A DNA stretch of 64,000 bases from Bacillus sp. FJAT-29790 (GCF_019039215.1 NZ_JAHNZZ010000002.1:220247-284246); one strand, 5' to 3'; counted from the first letter of the stretch, positions 17,322-26,948 are shown. Notes: generated by a model from the letters alone, not told the origin. Program-made: numbers and translations.

Positions 17322-18509
17322 ATGAAAAATTTTATATATAAATTATCTTTAATTGTGCTATCAGGAATTGTAACAGCTTGTACAAATGAAACGAATGCTT
17401 CGATTAATATAGAGAAAACAACTTATGAAAAAAACAGATTGGCAACTGCAAAGGATAAGCCAGCTGTCGTCCAAGAGGGAAAAGAAAAGAAAGATACGGT
17501 ATGGCTAAAAGAAAAATCACTTTACCAATTTGAAGCCATGGACGGGATGCTTGAATACAATGTGTTTCTTTTTGCTGAAGATGAACAAAGTATTTTGAAT
17601 GAAGAAGATCGTCCAGAAGGGAAAAAGGGCGATCCGATAAAAAAAGGCCATTATTCTGTATATCTTGCTGAAAAGGATTCAACCGTCGCCTTTAAACAGG
17701 ATGTTTTCGATGATTTAGGCGCATTAATTTTTAATTCTAAGACTGAACAGGGCTTTTCATTAAATTTGGGGAATAAAATGCTAATTGCCATTATTCAGCA
17801 TGAGGATCAAGGATATTCAACGCCCTATATAATTGCGATTAAAGATGGTGAAATAAAGAGGGTTCAATTAGAGGGAGATTTACCCTTCATTTTTGGAACA
17901 CAAATAAAGATCATTAACCAGAAATACATGCAAACAGCCCATTTGCTTGAAGATCGCGATTTTGTATTTATAACCTGGGAATTTGACGCGGAAGCGATGA
18001 CATTATTAAAGTTAGATGAATCATATTTGAAAGAGGGCAGTAAAGCCGAAAATTTAGGGGAGTATTGGTACAAACTTTGGAGTGAGAAGAGAGAGCATTA
18101 TTTTCCATTCCTGAATCTCGAGCTTACTAAAGATGTCATTGAAAAAGCGAAGAAAGGCATCCCATTAGGAAGTCCTTATCCGATTGGAACGAATATTACT
18201 GAAATCAAAAAGACGGACCCTAATTTCATGGAAGAAGGCTTTCAGAATGGAGAGCCTTATTTGATGTACCCTGAAATTACCTATTATTATGAAGAGGCAT
18301 CAGGCATCGTGACGGCTGTTTCTATCCCCGGTGAGCGGATGAAAACAACCTTAGAGGAAGTAAAGAAATTGTTTGGCGAACCCTTTCAAGAAGGCAAAGA
18401 TGACTTAAATGACGGAATTCGTGCTGTTTACATGGCTGACAAATATATAATCGAAATTGTGACTGATGAAGACGGAAAAGTGACAAGTGTTTATCTGCGG
18501 AAAAAGTAA
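17322..18509 (+). CDS. Predicted lipoprotein, DUF4309-like C-terminus
   Basis: The 395-residue protein has a lipoprotein signal peptide (KLSLIVLSGIVTAC, lipobox Cys about residue 20). It should be acylated and held on the outer face of the membrane. The last 120 residues (GIPLGSPYPIGTNITEIKK, then LEEVKKLFGEPFQEG and an IIEIVTDEDGKVTSVYL end) resemble the DUF4309 repeat of YjgB-type Bacillus proteins. The middle is unrecognised. Monocistronic with its own terminator. Confidence 0.7.
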   Translation: MKNFIYKLSLIVLSGIVTACTNETNASINIEKTTYEKNRLATAKDKPAVVQEGKEKKDTVWLKEKSLYQFEAMDGMLEYNVFLFAEDEQSILNEEDRPEGKKGDPIKKGHYSVYLAEKDSTVAFKQDVFDDLGALIFNSKTEQGFSLNLGNKMLIAIIQHEDQGYSTPYIIAIKDGEIKRVQLEGDLPFIFGTQIKIINQKYMQTAHLLEDRDFVFITWEFDAEAMTLLKLDESYLKEGSKAENLGEYWYKLWSEKREHYFPFLNLELTKDVIEKAKKGIPLGSPYPIGTNITEIKKTDPNFMEEGFQNGEPYLMYPEITYYYEEASGIVTAVSIPGERMKTTLEEVKKLFGEPFQEGKDDLNDGIRAVYMADKYIIEIVTDEDGKVTSVYLRKK

Positions 18510-18550
18510 AGAGAAACTTCCATTTTGAAAGCTGCCTGTTAGTAAAATAC

Positions 18551-18589
18551 GAAAAAAATCATGCGGTATAATTCCACATGATTTTTTCT
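18551..18589 (+). terminator. Terminator after the lipoprotein gene
   Basis: GAAAAAAATCATG pairs with CATGATTTTTTC with inner GG/CC pairing, and the T-rich arm ends the hairpin. Confidence 0.75.
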
Positions 18590-18606
18590 CGTGTCAATAA
18601 TTAGAT

Positions 18607-18730
18607 TTAAAACGCCCAATCCCCACATAAATGCTGCTCTATTTTCAGCAAGGGCTTCCATTTCTTTCGCGCGCCATTCTGGATATTTATTAACTGCCTC
18701 ATCTGAAGCTAAATCGTATTTGTGCGCATG
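18607..18730 (-). pseudogene. Deletion remnant of an AmpS-type aminopeptidase gene
   Basis: On the minus strand about 100 bases (encoding KYDLASDEAVNKYPEWRA and on to ALAEN) are close to codons 62-100 of the intact aminopeptidase at 21654-22886. They run straight into GGGGATTGGGCGTTTTAA, the counterpart of that gene's last codons (GDWAF, stop), with about 0.9 kb missing between. The join is out of frame and there is no start or RBS. It marks a former second aminopeptidase copy at this end of the cluster. Confidence 0.8.
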
Positions 18731-18905
18731 ACTCAAGAATCTTTATTGGCAAGCCTTTATTGTATGTTTTTTTATCATTTATAGCAGTTTTTAACCTTAA
18801 TAAAATAATCAATAGAAATCTTGTTTCAGAAAAAAGTATAATAGTTACAATCTGAATATACTGAAAATTGCGAATCAACCTAGATGATTCAGTCGTTTTA
18901 ACATT

Positions 18906-18968
18906 AAATAGTTTACTTTAAAGGGAGGCATTCATTTGGAAAATTTACACCATTAGTTTTTGTAAGGT
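18906..18968 (+). pseudogene. Decayed duplicate of the binding-protein gene start
   Basis: AAATAGTTTACTTTAAAGGG, then a TTG and GAAAATTTACACC, parallels the sequence 63-65 bases downstream that leads into the real gene (AAATAAAGTATTTAATCC, RBS, ATGAGAAAGTTTACAC). One missing A shifts the frame, and a TAG follows after six codons. It looks like the first few codons and RBS of a lost substrate-binding-protein copy. Confidence 0.6.
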
Positions 18969-19000
18969 AAATAAAGTATTTAATCCAAGGGGGGAATTCA

Positions 19001-19843
19001 ATGAGAAAGTTTACACTTTTTACTTTAGTCATGATTTTCACACTAATTCTAGCAGCTTGTGGTTCAAGCCAGACTAGTAACGGAAGCAATAGTAATGGCG
19101 AAAAGCCGGCCAATAATGAAAGCAATGAATCAGATAAAGAAAAGAAAAAACTCAAGATTGGAACAGATGCGCATTATCCACCGTTTCAATCGATTGAAAA
19201 TGGCGTGATTGTCGGATTCGATGCCGATTTATTAGTGGAGCTTGGAAAAGAAACAGGATATGAATATGAATACGTCAATCTAGGATGGGAACCATTATTT
19301 CTTGAGGTTAAAGACGGCATTTCAGATTTTGGATTGTCTGCTATTACAATCAGTGATGATCGGAAACAAACGTATGATTTTTCAGTTCCTTACTTTTTAT
19401 CGACAAACAAGATCTTAGTTTCTGAAGGCAGTGATATTAAAAGTATAGCTGACCTAGAAGGCAAAGTAGTGGCCATTCAAAACGGAGCATCAGGTCAGGC
19501 AGCTCTTGACAAAGTTCTTGGCAAAAACAATCCAAATGTTAAAAAATTCGAAAATAATGGTCTCGTAATTATGGAATTGGCGAGCGGTGGGGCTGATGCG
19601 GCCGTTGCCGACAATGCTACACTCGAAGAGTATGTCAAAAAGAATCCAGATCAAAAACTTGTTGTTGTTGAAGATAAAGAAGGCTTTGACAATGAATTTT
19701 ACGGAATGATGTTTCAAAAAGGCAGTCCACTAAAAGCTGAAATTGATGCAGCTCTTACGAAGCTTATCGACAATGGAACATATGCCGAAATATATGAGAA
19801 ATGGTTTGGTGTACAGCCAGATTTAGAAACATTAAAAGAATAG
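19001..19843 (+). CDS. Polar amino-acid ABC transporter, substrate-binding lipoprotein (copy 1)
   Basis: The 280-residue protein has a lipoprotein signal (FTLILAACG; Cys about residue 20), a Ser/Asn-rich linker and a family-3 solute-binding fold: LKIGTDAHYPPFQSIE, VGFDADLLVELGKE, FSVPYFLSTNKIL and a final EIYEKWFGV. It captures a polar or charged amino acid or analogue outside the membrane and passes it to the adjacent permease. The ligand cannot be read from the sequence; its place beside hut-like enzymes suggests a histidine-like compound. A strong GGGGGG RBS precedes ATG. A paralogue with the same layout lies at 27187. Confidence 0.88.
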   Translation: MRKFTLFTLVMIFTLILAACGSSQTSNGSNSNGEKPANNESNESDKEKKKLKIGTDAHYPPFQSIENGVIVGFDADLLVELGKETGYEYEYVNLGWEPLFLEVKDGISDFGLSAITISDDRKQTYDFSVPYFLSTNKILVSEGSDIKSIADLEGKVVAIQNGASGQAALDKVLGKNNPNVKKFENNGLVIMELASGGADAAVADNATLEEYVKKNPDQKLVVVEDKEGFDNEFYGMMFQKGSPLKAEIDAALTKLIDNGTYAEIYEKWFGVQPDLETLKE

Positions 19844-19862
19844 AATTAATAAATAGAGAAAT

Positions 19863-19902
19863 AAAATTGCGTAATTCTTAAAAAATAGTATTACGCAATT
19901 TT
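19863..19902 (+). terminator. Intra-operon hairpin between binding protein and permease (copy 1)
   Basis: AAAATTGCGTAAT pairs with ATTACGCAATTTT. A homologous hairpin occupies the same place in the second transporter operon. It probably limits read-through or protects the binding-protein mRNA, giving excess binding protein over permease. Confidence 0.65.
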
Positions 19903-19924
19903 AGATTAATAAGGAGGTAGGTTA

Positions 19925-20581
19925 ATGGGATTTCGCTTAGATCTCATCGCAGAATATATTCCATTCTTTTTGAAAGGGACGTTGTTGACAATCGGGTTAT
20001 CGATCGTAGGGACTTTGCTTGGGACCGTATTGGGGTTAGGAATCGGACTAGGTAAAATGGCTAAGAAGAAGCCGATTGCATTTTTTTTCCATTGCTATAT
20101 TACATTTTTCCGTGGAACACCTTTATTTGTGCAATTATTTTTAGTTCATTTTGGGGTAGTTCCTTTTTTTATTGGACATACCAATGGGATTTTGGCCACA
20201 ATTATAGCTCTATCTTTAAATGCAGGAGCTTACATTGCTGAAATTTTCAGGGCCGGAATCCAATCCATTGATAAGGGTCAAATGGAAGCAGCCCGTTCTT
20301 TGGGTATGAATCATGTTCAAGCAATGAAAAATGTTATTTTGCCTCAGGCTTTTAAGAGAATGATCCCGCCTCTTGGGAACGAATTCGTTGTTCTTATAAA
20401 AGATTCTTCCCTTGCAGCAATTGTGGCAACTCCTGAACTTATGTACTGGGGACGGGCAATGGCTGGTAATTATTTCATCGTATGGGAGCCGTACATCACA
20501 GTCGCACTTATTTATCTTGTGTTAACTACTTCTATGAGTTTCTTATTAAATCGTCTTGAAAGAAGGTTGACAACAGAATGA
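19925..20581 (+). CDS. Amino-acid ABC transporter permease (copy 1)
   Basis: The 218-residue HisM/GlnP-type permease has about five helices. The N-terminal segment is [19 protein letters not shown], and the EAA loop that docks the ATPase reads [25 protein letters not shown]. It forms the membrane channel with its likely homodimer partner. It overlaps the ATPase gene by 4 bases (ATGA). It is closely similar to copy 2 at 28117-28773, so the two systems arose by duplication. Confidence 0.92.
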   Translation: MGFRLDLIAEYIPFFLKGTLLTIGLSIVGTLLGTVLGLGIGLGKMAKKKPIAFFFHCYITFFRGTPLFVQLFLVHFGVVPFFIGHTNGILATIIALSLNAGAYIAEIFRAGIQSIDKGQMEAARSLGMNHVQAMKNVILPQAFKRMIPPLGNEFVVLIKDSSLAAIVATPELMYWGRAMAGNYFIVWEPYITVALIYLVLTTSMSFLLNRLERRLTTE

Positions 20582-21300
20582 TTCAAGTGAAGAATTTAAA
20601 AAAATCTTTTGGCACTAATGAAATTTTAAAAGATATTAATGTAGATATTAAGCCTCGGGAAGTTGTGGTGGTTATTGGACCGTCAGGATCAGGAAAATCT
20701 ACATTCTTAAGGTGCTTAAATATGCTTGAATCGATTACAGGCGGACATGTTTTGATAGAAGGCATTGATCTAACTGACAAGAAGACAGACATTAATAAAG
20801 TAAGAACCGAAGTAGGAATGGTCTTTCAGCAATTTAATTTATTTCCACATAAAACCGTAATTGAAAATATTATGCTTGCCCCAATGAAAGTAAGAAATAT
20901 ATCTGCGCATAAGGCAAGGGAAAAAGGCCTTGAACTTTTACGCAAAGTAGGGCTTGAAGAGAAAGCGAATGTATATCCGGATTCATTGTCTGGCGGGCAA
21001 AAGCAGCGTGTCGCCATAGCGAGGTCTCTTGCAATGGAGCCGAAAATTATGCTCTTTGATGAGCCGACATCAGCATTGGATCCAGAAATGGTCGGAGAAG
21101 TACTAGAAGTAATGAAACAACTAGCTAAAGAAGGAATGACAATGGTTGTAGTGACCCATGAAATGGGATTTGCTCGTGAAGTTGGCGACCGTGTCTTGTT
21201 TATGGACGGAGGCTACATAGTTGAGGAAAATCAACCTAAAGAGATATTTGAAAATCCGCAGGAAGAAAGAACAAAAGCCTTCTTAAGTAAGGTTTTATAA
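20578..21300 (+). CDS. Amino-acid ABC transporter ATP-binding protein (copy 1)
   Basis: The 240-residue GlnQ/HisP-type ATPase has Walker [10 protein letters not shown] (about residue 35), Q loop [12 protein letters not shown], signature [16 protein letters not shown], Walker [13 protein letters not shown] and the switch His in VVTHEMGFA. It energises import through the adjacent permease. The copy at 28770 is almost the same protein. It overlaps the permease gene. Confidence 0.95.
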   Translation: MIQVKNLKKSFGTNEILKDINVDIKPREVVVVIGPSGSGKSTFLRCLNMLESITGGHVLIEGIDLTDKKTDINKVRTEVGMVFQQFNLFPHKTVIENIMLAPMKVRNISAHKAREKGLELLRKVGLEEKANVYPDSLSGGQKQRVAIARSLAMEPKIMLFDEPTSALDPEMVGEVLEVMKQLAKEGMTMVVVTHEMGFAREVGDRVLFMDGGYIVEENQPKEIFENPQEERTKAFLSKVL

Positions 21301-21515
21301 GACATTCGGTATTAGAAGTTTTTCTCAGATTAACGGACAGCAAAACCCCCACATCAAGACTTCTGAAGCCAAAAAAAAAAATCCTACCTTGAATATAACT
21401 TTACCAGAAAGAGTAAATGTTTAAATGACCGTATGGAATACTGAGGAAATTGATTACTTTCTTAAACACTCTCAAAATCACCGCTTTTACACAGTGTTTT
21501 TAATAGCAATAAATA

Positions 21516-21553
21516 CAGCCACGTGTTACCTAGTATGCAAAAACACGTGGCTG
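21516..21553. terminator. Perfect 12-bp hairpin in the intergenic region
   Basis: CAGCCACGTGTT pairs exactly with AACACGTGGCTG around a 14-base loop between two convergent genes. No T-run follows on either side, so it may be a terminator relic or another mRNA structure. The rest of 21301-21653 shows nothing clear. Confidence 0.5.
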
Positions 21554-21653
21554 AAGAATTATGATAAATTGCTTAATTTTTAATATAATGTGACCAATTT
21601 TGTGACCATGCAATAGAAGTAAAGCTCTAATTGGCTATATATCAAGGGAATTC

Positions 21654-22886
21654 TTAAAACGCCCAGTCTCCATTACGGAAGACAGGCTCAGTTGTTCCAT
21701 CTTCTTTCACGCCGTCAATATCCATTTTGGCTGAGCCAATCATGAAGTCAACATGTGTTAAACTATCGTTTAAACCGTGCTCTTTTAGCTCATCGCTGGA
21801 CATCTGCTTCCCGCCTTCAAGACAGAATGCATAGGCACTGCCAATCGCAAGGTGGTTTGAAGCATTTTCGTCAAATAATGTGTTATAGAAAAGAAGGTTT
21901 GACTGAGAAATCGGCGAATTGAACGGGACGAGGGCAACTTCTCCAAGATAATGAGAACCTTCATCTGTGCTCACTAGCTGTTTTAAGATTTCTTCACCTT
22001 CTTCTGCCTTTACATCGACAATGCGGCCATTTTCAAATGTCAGTGTGAAGTTATCGATTATATTTCCGCCGTAGCTCAAAGGTTTCGTACTTGAGACAGT
22101 ACCATTGACGCCGGTTCTTAATGGAACAGTGAATACTTCTTCTGTCGGCATATTCGCCATAAATTCATGGCCCTTCTCATTCACACTGCCAGCCCCAACC
22201 CAAAGGTGTTTTTCAGGAAGCTCGATTGTTAAGTCTGTTCCAGGTGCTTTATAGTGAAGTTTTTTATATTTTTTACTGTTTAAGTAATCCACTTTTTCAT
22301 GCAAGGCCTCGTCATGTTTTTTCCAGGCTTCAACAGGATTTTCTAAGTCAGTACGTGTTGCTTTAAAAATCGCTTCCCAGAGCTTTTGTACCCGTGTTTC
22401 TGCGGGCTCATTCGGAAATACTTTATCTGCCCAAGCTGCAGAAGGTGCTGCAATAACTGTCCAGCTAACTTTATCGGACATGACAAATTTGCGGTATTTA
22501 GAAAGAGCTGTCCCAGCTGCCTTTTGGAAGTTGCTAATCCGCTCCGATTTGACCCCTTTTAAAAGATCAGGGCTTGCGGAAACAATCGACATAAATGCTG
22601 CACCATTTTCAGCAAGGGCTTCCATTTCTTTAGCACGCCATTCTGGATATTCATTAAATGCTTCATCTGGAGCTAAATCGTATTTCGTCTTAGTGACGGC
22701 ATCATCCGTCCAGTTAACAATCACATTATAAGCGCCTGCCTCATATGCCTTTTTGACAACAAGGCGGACTAATTCGGCTGAATCAAGAGTCGTATTAATA
22801 ACAAGTGTCTGGCCCTTTTGGACATTAACACCTACCTGAACAGCTAAATCCGCATATTTCTCTAAGTTCTTATGAAAATCAGTCAT
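21654..22886 (-). CDS. ampS: M29 family aminopeptidase (AmpS-like)
   Basis: The 410-residue protein matches M29 metallo-aminopeptidases. It has an N-terminal domain (FHKNLEKYADLAVQVGVNVQKG), then a catalytic domain with GTDLTIELPEKHLWVGAG, the FMANMPTEEVFTVP metal region, EGSHYLGEVALVPFNSPI, FYNTLFDENASNHLAIG and a final HVDFMIGS. These enzymes remove N-terminal residues from peptides using two Co/Zn ions. It lies on the same strand as the sigma-54 activator, 198 bases downstream. A broken second copy sits at 18607-18730. Its place suggests a link to peptides that supply the pathway's amino acid, but this is inference. Confidence 0.9.
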   Translation of the reverse strand: MTDFHKNLEKYADLAVQVGVNVQKGQTLVINTTLDSAELVRLVVKKAYEAGAYNVIVNWTDDAVTKTKYDLAPDEAFNEYPEWRAKEMEALAENGAAFMSIVSASPDLLKGVKSERISNFQKAAGTALSKYRKFVMSDKVSWTVIAAPSAAWADKVFPNEPAETRVQKLWEAIFKATRTDLENPVEAWKKHDEALHEKVDYLNSKKYKKLHYKAPGTDLTIELPEKHLWVGAGSVNEKGHEFMANMPTEEVFTVPLRTGVNGTVSSTKPLSYGGNIIDNFTLTFENGRIVDVKAEEGEEILKQLVSTDEGSHYLGEVALVPFNSPISQSNLLFYNTLFDENASNHLAIGSAYAFCLEGGKQMSSDELKEHGLNDSLTHVDFMIGSAKMDIDGVKEDGTTEPVFRNGDWAF

Positions 22887-23084
22887 TATGTAATCTCCTT
22901 TTCCAGAAACTTCATTAGTATTGTAGCTTTTCTGATTGAAAAAAGAAACTTTCTAAAGTAATTCGACCACCACTATCATAACTAAACCCATCTAAAAAAA
23001 TAGAAGTTCTGTTAATTCCTAATGCCAGTGATATCGTTTATGGAAAAATGAGCTTCTCTTCTACACTTATGAAGCAAATTTACC

Positions 23085-24809
23085 TTATTTCTGGGTGCGA
23101 ACCGGCTTTTCAAGGCCAAGCTTTTTTATATGATACTGCAGGCTTTGCCGGGTAATTCCAAGTGATTTTGCAGCCTTAGATATGTTCCAATCCATTTGTT
23201 CTAATGTCTTTTGGACATAGTGTTCCTGAGCGTTCGTAAATAAGGATTTAAGGGGCTTGTTATTGATTTTTTTTTGATCATTCGTTTGATCTGTAAGATC
23301 GGAAAGGATTTTTCTTCTCATATAAGCTGGAAGGTGATCAACTTCAATGGCATGATCGGATTCATTCGCTCGTATAATCAAATTTTCGATTAAATGCTCA
23401 AGTTCCCGCGTATTTCCAGGCCAATGATATTGGAGTAGAATTGAAAACAATGCTTTTGAAAGATCCGGAACGGATTTGGTGAATTTCTTCCGATAAAACT
23501 CGAGGAAGTATTCGACAAAAAAGTGAATATCTTCTGTACGCTCCCTTAAAGGCGGGATGTAGAGGCTTGTATGAGCAATTCTGTAAAATAGATCAAGACG
23601 CATTTTTCCTTCCGAGATCATTTCCTCTGGGTCCTCGTTTGAGGCACTGATGACAGTACACTCCACAGGCGTAACTTCATTGGATCCTACTCTTCGAACG
23701 AAACGATCCTGTAATACTCGCATTAACTTTGATTGTAATGTTATCGGCATTGAGTTAATTTCGTCGAGAAAGAGAGTGCCGTCTTTTGCATATTCAAACA
23801 GTCCAATTTGGTTCGTTGCCCCAGTAAAGGCTCCTTTCACCGTTCCAAATAAGGTGCTTTCCAATAGGTTTTCAGGAATTGCCGCGCAGTTAATCGCAAC
23901 GAAAGGGCTCCCCGCTCGCGGACTGTGATTATGCATACTTTGCGCAAACAGTTCCTTTCCTGTTCCTGTTTCGCCAATTATTAGAACATCGGTATTATGA
24001 ATAGAAATATTTTGCGCTTCTTTTATTAAATTTTTTAATGCGAGGCTTTTGCCTTTAATATGGTCAAACGTAAAGATCGTTCCGTTTTTCAAATCCAATT
24101 TATCCTTATCGTCCATTTCAACAATTTGTCTTTTTTGCTCAATTGTTTGATGGAGCCGATCCTTAAGCCTAGATTCATTTGTACTTAGTGAAAAAACAGC
24201 AATCGTTTCTCCATCCTTTTGAATTGGAAATGTGCTGTAATTTACATACTTAGGTTTTCCGTTAACTGTCGAGTGTGCTCTATATCTAGAGAAAATAGGT
24301 TTTCCAGTCTTAAATGTGTGCTTGTGCTCGGAATTTTGCGGTTTATAATTATAGGCTGACCATAGATGTTTACCAATAACCTCTTGGCTATTTAATCCTT
24401 CCATTTTTTCCTGCGCTATATTATATAAGACAATCTCTCCTTCAGGATTACTCATCATTACCCCTTCATCCAGTGATTCGATAATCTTTTCAAGACAATA
24501 TAATCGGGCTTTCGAATTTGTTAATAAATTAGTTTTATCATCAATACATAAAACGATGTATTGATCGTCTGCAGGGAAAATTTTCACTTCAAATTGAAGC
24601 TTCTTTTGGCCAATTGTCATGCAAAATGTTTCATTATTTACAAAGCTTATTTCTTCGCAAGGGATAATTTCAGAAATATGTATGCCGGATATGACTTCTA
24701 TTGGGATTTGTGTATTGATATCAGTCCATACAACCTCATGTAGTTCATTTAATACGATAACACCGTCTACAAAACTTCTAATTAATGACCCGATTGATGC
24801 TGCAATCAA
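23085..24809 (-). CDS. PAS-domain sigma-54-dependent transcriptional activator
   Basis: The 574-residue enhancer-binding protein has an N-terminal sensory part with PAS-like segments (about residues 10-230, including EGEIVLYNIAQEKMEGL). The AAA+ domain follows: Walker A GETGTGKELFA, the sigma-54 loop GAFTGA, Walker B DGTLFLDEIN and a TPVECTVISASNEDPEEM stretch. A C-terminal Fis-type HTH reads ISKAAKSLGITRQSLQYHIKKL. The start is TTG behind AGGAGGGG. It is transcribed away from the first urocanase gene, which has a -24/-12 promoter, so it very likely activates the cluster in response to a small ligand or redox cue sensed by the PAS region. Confidence 0.93.
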   Translation of the reverse strand: MIAASIGSLIRSFVDGVIVLNELHEVVWTDINTQIPIEVISGIHISEIIPCEEISFVNNETFCMTIGQKKLQFEVKIFPADDQYIVLCIDDKTNLLTNSKARLYCLEKIIESLDEGVMMSNPEGEIVLYNIAQEKMEGLNSQEVIGKHLWSAYNYKPQNSEHKHTFKTGKPIFSRYRAHSTVNGKPKYVNYSTFPIQKDGETIAVFSLSTNESRLKDRLHQTIEQKRQIVEMDDKDKLDLKNGTIFTFDHIKGKSLALKNLIKEAQNISIHNTDVLIIGETGTGKELFAQSMHNHSPRAGSPFVAINCAAIPENLLESTLFGTVKGAFTGATNQIGLFEYAKDGTLFLDEINSMPITLQSKLMRVLQDRFVRRVGSNEVTPVECTVISASNEDPEEMISEGKMRLDLFYRIAHTSLYIPPLRERTEDIHFFVEYFLEFYRKKFTKSVPDLSKALFSILLQYHWPGNTRELEHLIENLIIRANESDHAIEVDHLPAYMRRKILSDLTDQTNDQKKINNKPLKSLFTNAQEHYVQKTLEQMDWNISKAAKSLGITRQSLQYHIKKLGLEKPVRTQK

Positions 24810-24883
24810 CTTTTTCCCCTCCTAAGTGACTCCCTTGCTCTGAATATATCACTAATTTACAATTTTTAAAATAGTCTGCGTGA

Positions 24884-24980
24884 TGCAAATTCTGTCTGCA
24901 CACTAATAATAAAAGCGTTTGCAGTAACTTGACCGGTGATTGATAAATTGAAATCAAATAACTGCAAGAAATATCTGCGA
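24884..24980 (+). promoter_or_regulatory. Two candidate activator sites (UAS) upstream of urocanase gene 1
   Basis: TGCAAATTCTGTCTGCAC (24884-24901) and TGCAAGAAATATCTGCGA (24963-24980) share the pattern TGCAAR-N6-CTGCRM, a partial dyad. The downstream one lies 148 bases before the -24 element. The second urocanase gene has two matching sites at nearly the same distances. Placement fits binding sites for the sigma-54 activator encoded next door. Confidence 0.6.
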
Positions 24981-25110
24981 TTTTTTTCACCGGAATTTTT
25001 TATTTTTGTTAGTAGAAGTGTTTATTTACGAATGGGGAATTGTCAATACCCTAGGTTAGAGACTAGATTTTAGCATATATATCTGAGAATTCTGCCTAAT
25101 GTGATTCATT

Positions 25111-25126
25111 TGGCATAGTACTTGCA
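25111..25126 (+). promoter_or_regulatory. Sigma-54 (-24/-12) promoter of urocanase gene 1
   Basis: TGGCAT-N5-TTGCA has the invariant GG and GC at the correct spacing, with one deviation from TGGCAC. It lies 48 bases before the start codon. Confidence 0.88.
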
Positions 25127-25173
25127 ATATATAAAGTTAGGATCGAAAAATTCTTATTTAGGAGGAAACATAG

Positions 25174-26895
25174 ATGTCAAAACCAGAAATCTTATATTCA
25201 GTTAAAGCGCAAAGAGGACCAGAACTTCGTTGTAAGGGCTGGAGACAAGAATCTATTTTGCGGATGCTTGAAAACAATATGGAGAATGCTGAAAAACCAG
25301 AAGAGCTAGTAATCTATGGTGGAATCGGAAAAGCGGCTCGTAACTGGGAATCCTACCATGCCATCGTCAAATCATTAAAAGAGCTTGAAGATAACGAAAC
25401 ACTTGTCGTGCAATCAGGGATGCCGGTTGCGGTATTTAAAACACATAAATATGCGCCAACAGTTGTAATGGCAACGACAAATATTATGAAGGCAGACTGG
25501 CCAACTTTCTATGATTTACAAGATAAGAACTTAACGATGTATGCCAACTATACGGCTGCTCCTTGGGAATACATAGGAACACAGGGTGTTATCCAAGGCA
25601 CATTCGAAACATTATCAGCGATTGCACGCCTTTATTACAATGATTCCCTTGTTGGAAAAATCCTTTTAACAGCTGGTGCTGGTGGAATGGGCGGAAACCA
25701 AACGAGAGCGATGACAATGCATGGCGGCGTAGCGATTCTATGTGACTCGAATGTTGAAATTATCAACAGAAGAATTGAAAAAGGATTTATTGATTGTTTG
25801 GCAGATTCCTTGGATGATGCGATTGCGATGGCAAAACAACATGCAGCTGAAGGCAAACCACTTGGTGTAGCGGTTGTTGGAAATGCAGCTGATATTTTCG
25901 AAGAAGTTCTTGAAAAAGGATGGTTACCAGACATCTCAACTTCCATGACTCCAGGACACGATCCAATTTCCTACTTGCCAGCAGGTTATACGGTTGAAGA
26001 AGCGGAAAAGCTTCGTGATACAGATCGTGATCTTTATTTAGAAAAAGCACGCGAAACTATGGTTCGTGAGTTGAAAGCACTAATCAAATTTATGGACCTT
26101 GGTGTGCATTCATTTGAATACGGCACAAGCCACCGTAAAGAGTGTATCGATGCAGGCATGGATGAAAAAGAAGCAAAGCGTTTACCAGGTTTTGTAGCTG
26201 AATACCTGCGTCCGCTCTTCTGTGAAGGCCGCGGCCCATTCCGTTGGATCTGTCTATCAGGCGATGCAGAAGACTTAAGAAAAATTGATGATATGATTTT
26301 AGAGAAATTTAGTGATGACTATCTTGTAACGCGCTGGATTAAACTTGCGAAACAGCATATTCCAATTGAAGCATTGCCAGCTCGTATTTGTTACATGGGC
26401 TTTGGACAGCGTAAAGCATTTGCATTAGAAGTTAACGATATGATCCGCCGCGGCGAACTATCAGGTCCGGTTGCATTCTCACGTGATAACTTAGACTCTG
26501 GTTCGATCGTGAATCCGACTTTCGAATCTGAAAACATGAAAGACGGCAGTGACTTAATCTCTGACTGGCCGGTATTGAACGGACTTCTAAACGCTGTTGG
26601 CATGTGTGACCTGATCGCCCTTCAAGCGAACTACTCCATGGGCGAGGCTGTGCATACAGGTGTAACAATGATTGCGGATGGAACAGATGAGTCTGATATG
26701 AGATTAGAAGTCGCGATGACCGTTGACTCTGGAATCGGAGTTGTCCGCCACGCGCAAGCAGGTTATGAAATTGCCCAAGATGTGGCTAACGGGAAAGGGA
26801 AATTAACAAAAGAAAGCATTCAAATCCCATTATGGTGGTCACCGAAAGCGACATTTGGTCCGAAAGATTTAGAGAAAGAAGATGTGAAGGCGTAG
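25174..26895 (+). CDS. Urocanase-family hydratase, divergent (HutU-like copy 1)
   Basis: The 573-residue protein follows urocanate hydratase along its length: YGGIGKAARNWESYH, VQSGMPVAVFKTH, an NAD-binding GAGGMGGNQ, PLFCEGRGPFRWICLSGDAEDL, and Cys406 in PARICYMGFG, the counterpart of the conserved urocanase Cys. Three usual urocanase motifs are altered, however. YGNNIR reads YGTSHR, the glycine-rich HHGGGVG loop is replaced by QANYSMGEAVHTG, and TSAHD reads TPGHD. Orthodox urocanase hydrates urocanate to imidazolone propionate with NAD+. I infer hydration of a related but different imidazole acrylate. Copy 2 at 30306 differs at only a handful of residues. Sigma-54 control is likely. RBS TTAGGAGG. 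Confidence 0.85.
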   Translation: MSKPEILYSVKAQRGPELRCKGWRQESILRMLENNMENAEKPEELVIYGGIGKAARNWESYHAIVKSLKELEDNETLVVQSGMPVAVFKTHKYAPTVVMATTNIMKADWPTFYDLQDKNLTMYANYTAAPWEYIGTQGVIQGTFETLSAIARLYYNDSLVGKILLTAGAGGMGGNQTRAMTMHGGVAILCDSNVEIINRRIEKGFIDCLADSLDDAIAMAKQHAAEGKPLGVAVVGNAADIFEEVLEKGWLPDISTSMTPGHDPISYLPAGYTVEEAEKLRDTDRDLYLEKARETMVRELKALIKFMDLGVHSFEYGTSHRKECIDAGMDEKEAKRLPGFVAEYLRPLFCEGRGPFRWICLSGDAEDLRKIDDMILEKFSDDYLVTRWIKLAKQHIPIEALPARICYMGFGQRKAFALEVNDMIRRGELSGPVAFSRDNLDSGSIVNPTFESENMKDGSDLISDWPVLNGLLNAVGMCDLIALQANYSMGEAVHTGVTMIADGTDESDMRLEVAMTVDSGIGVVRHAQAGYEIAQDVANGKGKLTKESIQIPLWWSPKATFGPKDLEKEDVKA

Positions 26896-26913
26896 GGACT
26901 CATGGATAGAATA

Positions 26914-26948
26914 TAGAGATCCGAATAGTATTGGATCTCTACCATTCT
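26914..26948 (+). terminator. Terminator after urocanase gene 1
   Basis: TAGAGATCC pairs with GGATCTCTA around a 10-base loop, followed by CCATTCTTTT. An equivalent hairpin follows gene 2. Confidence 0.75.

Noticed and set aside
18539-18736. Open 65-codon minus-strand frame read as a gene
   Set aside because: It is the aminopeptidase remnant read through its deletion junction, without a start context or RBS.
18936-18956. Histidine leader peptide (M-E-N-L-H-H) controlling the transporter operon by attenuation
   Set aside because: The two His codons come from a frameshifted copy of the downstream gene's first codons, and no terminator/antiterminator pair follows. The duplication explains it better.
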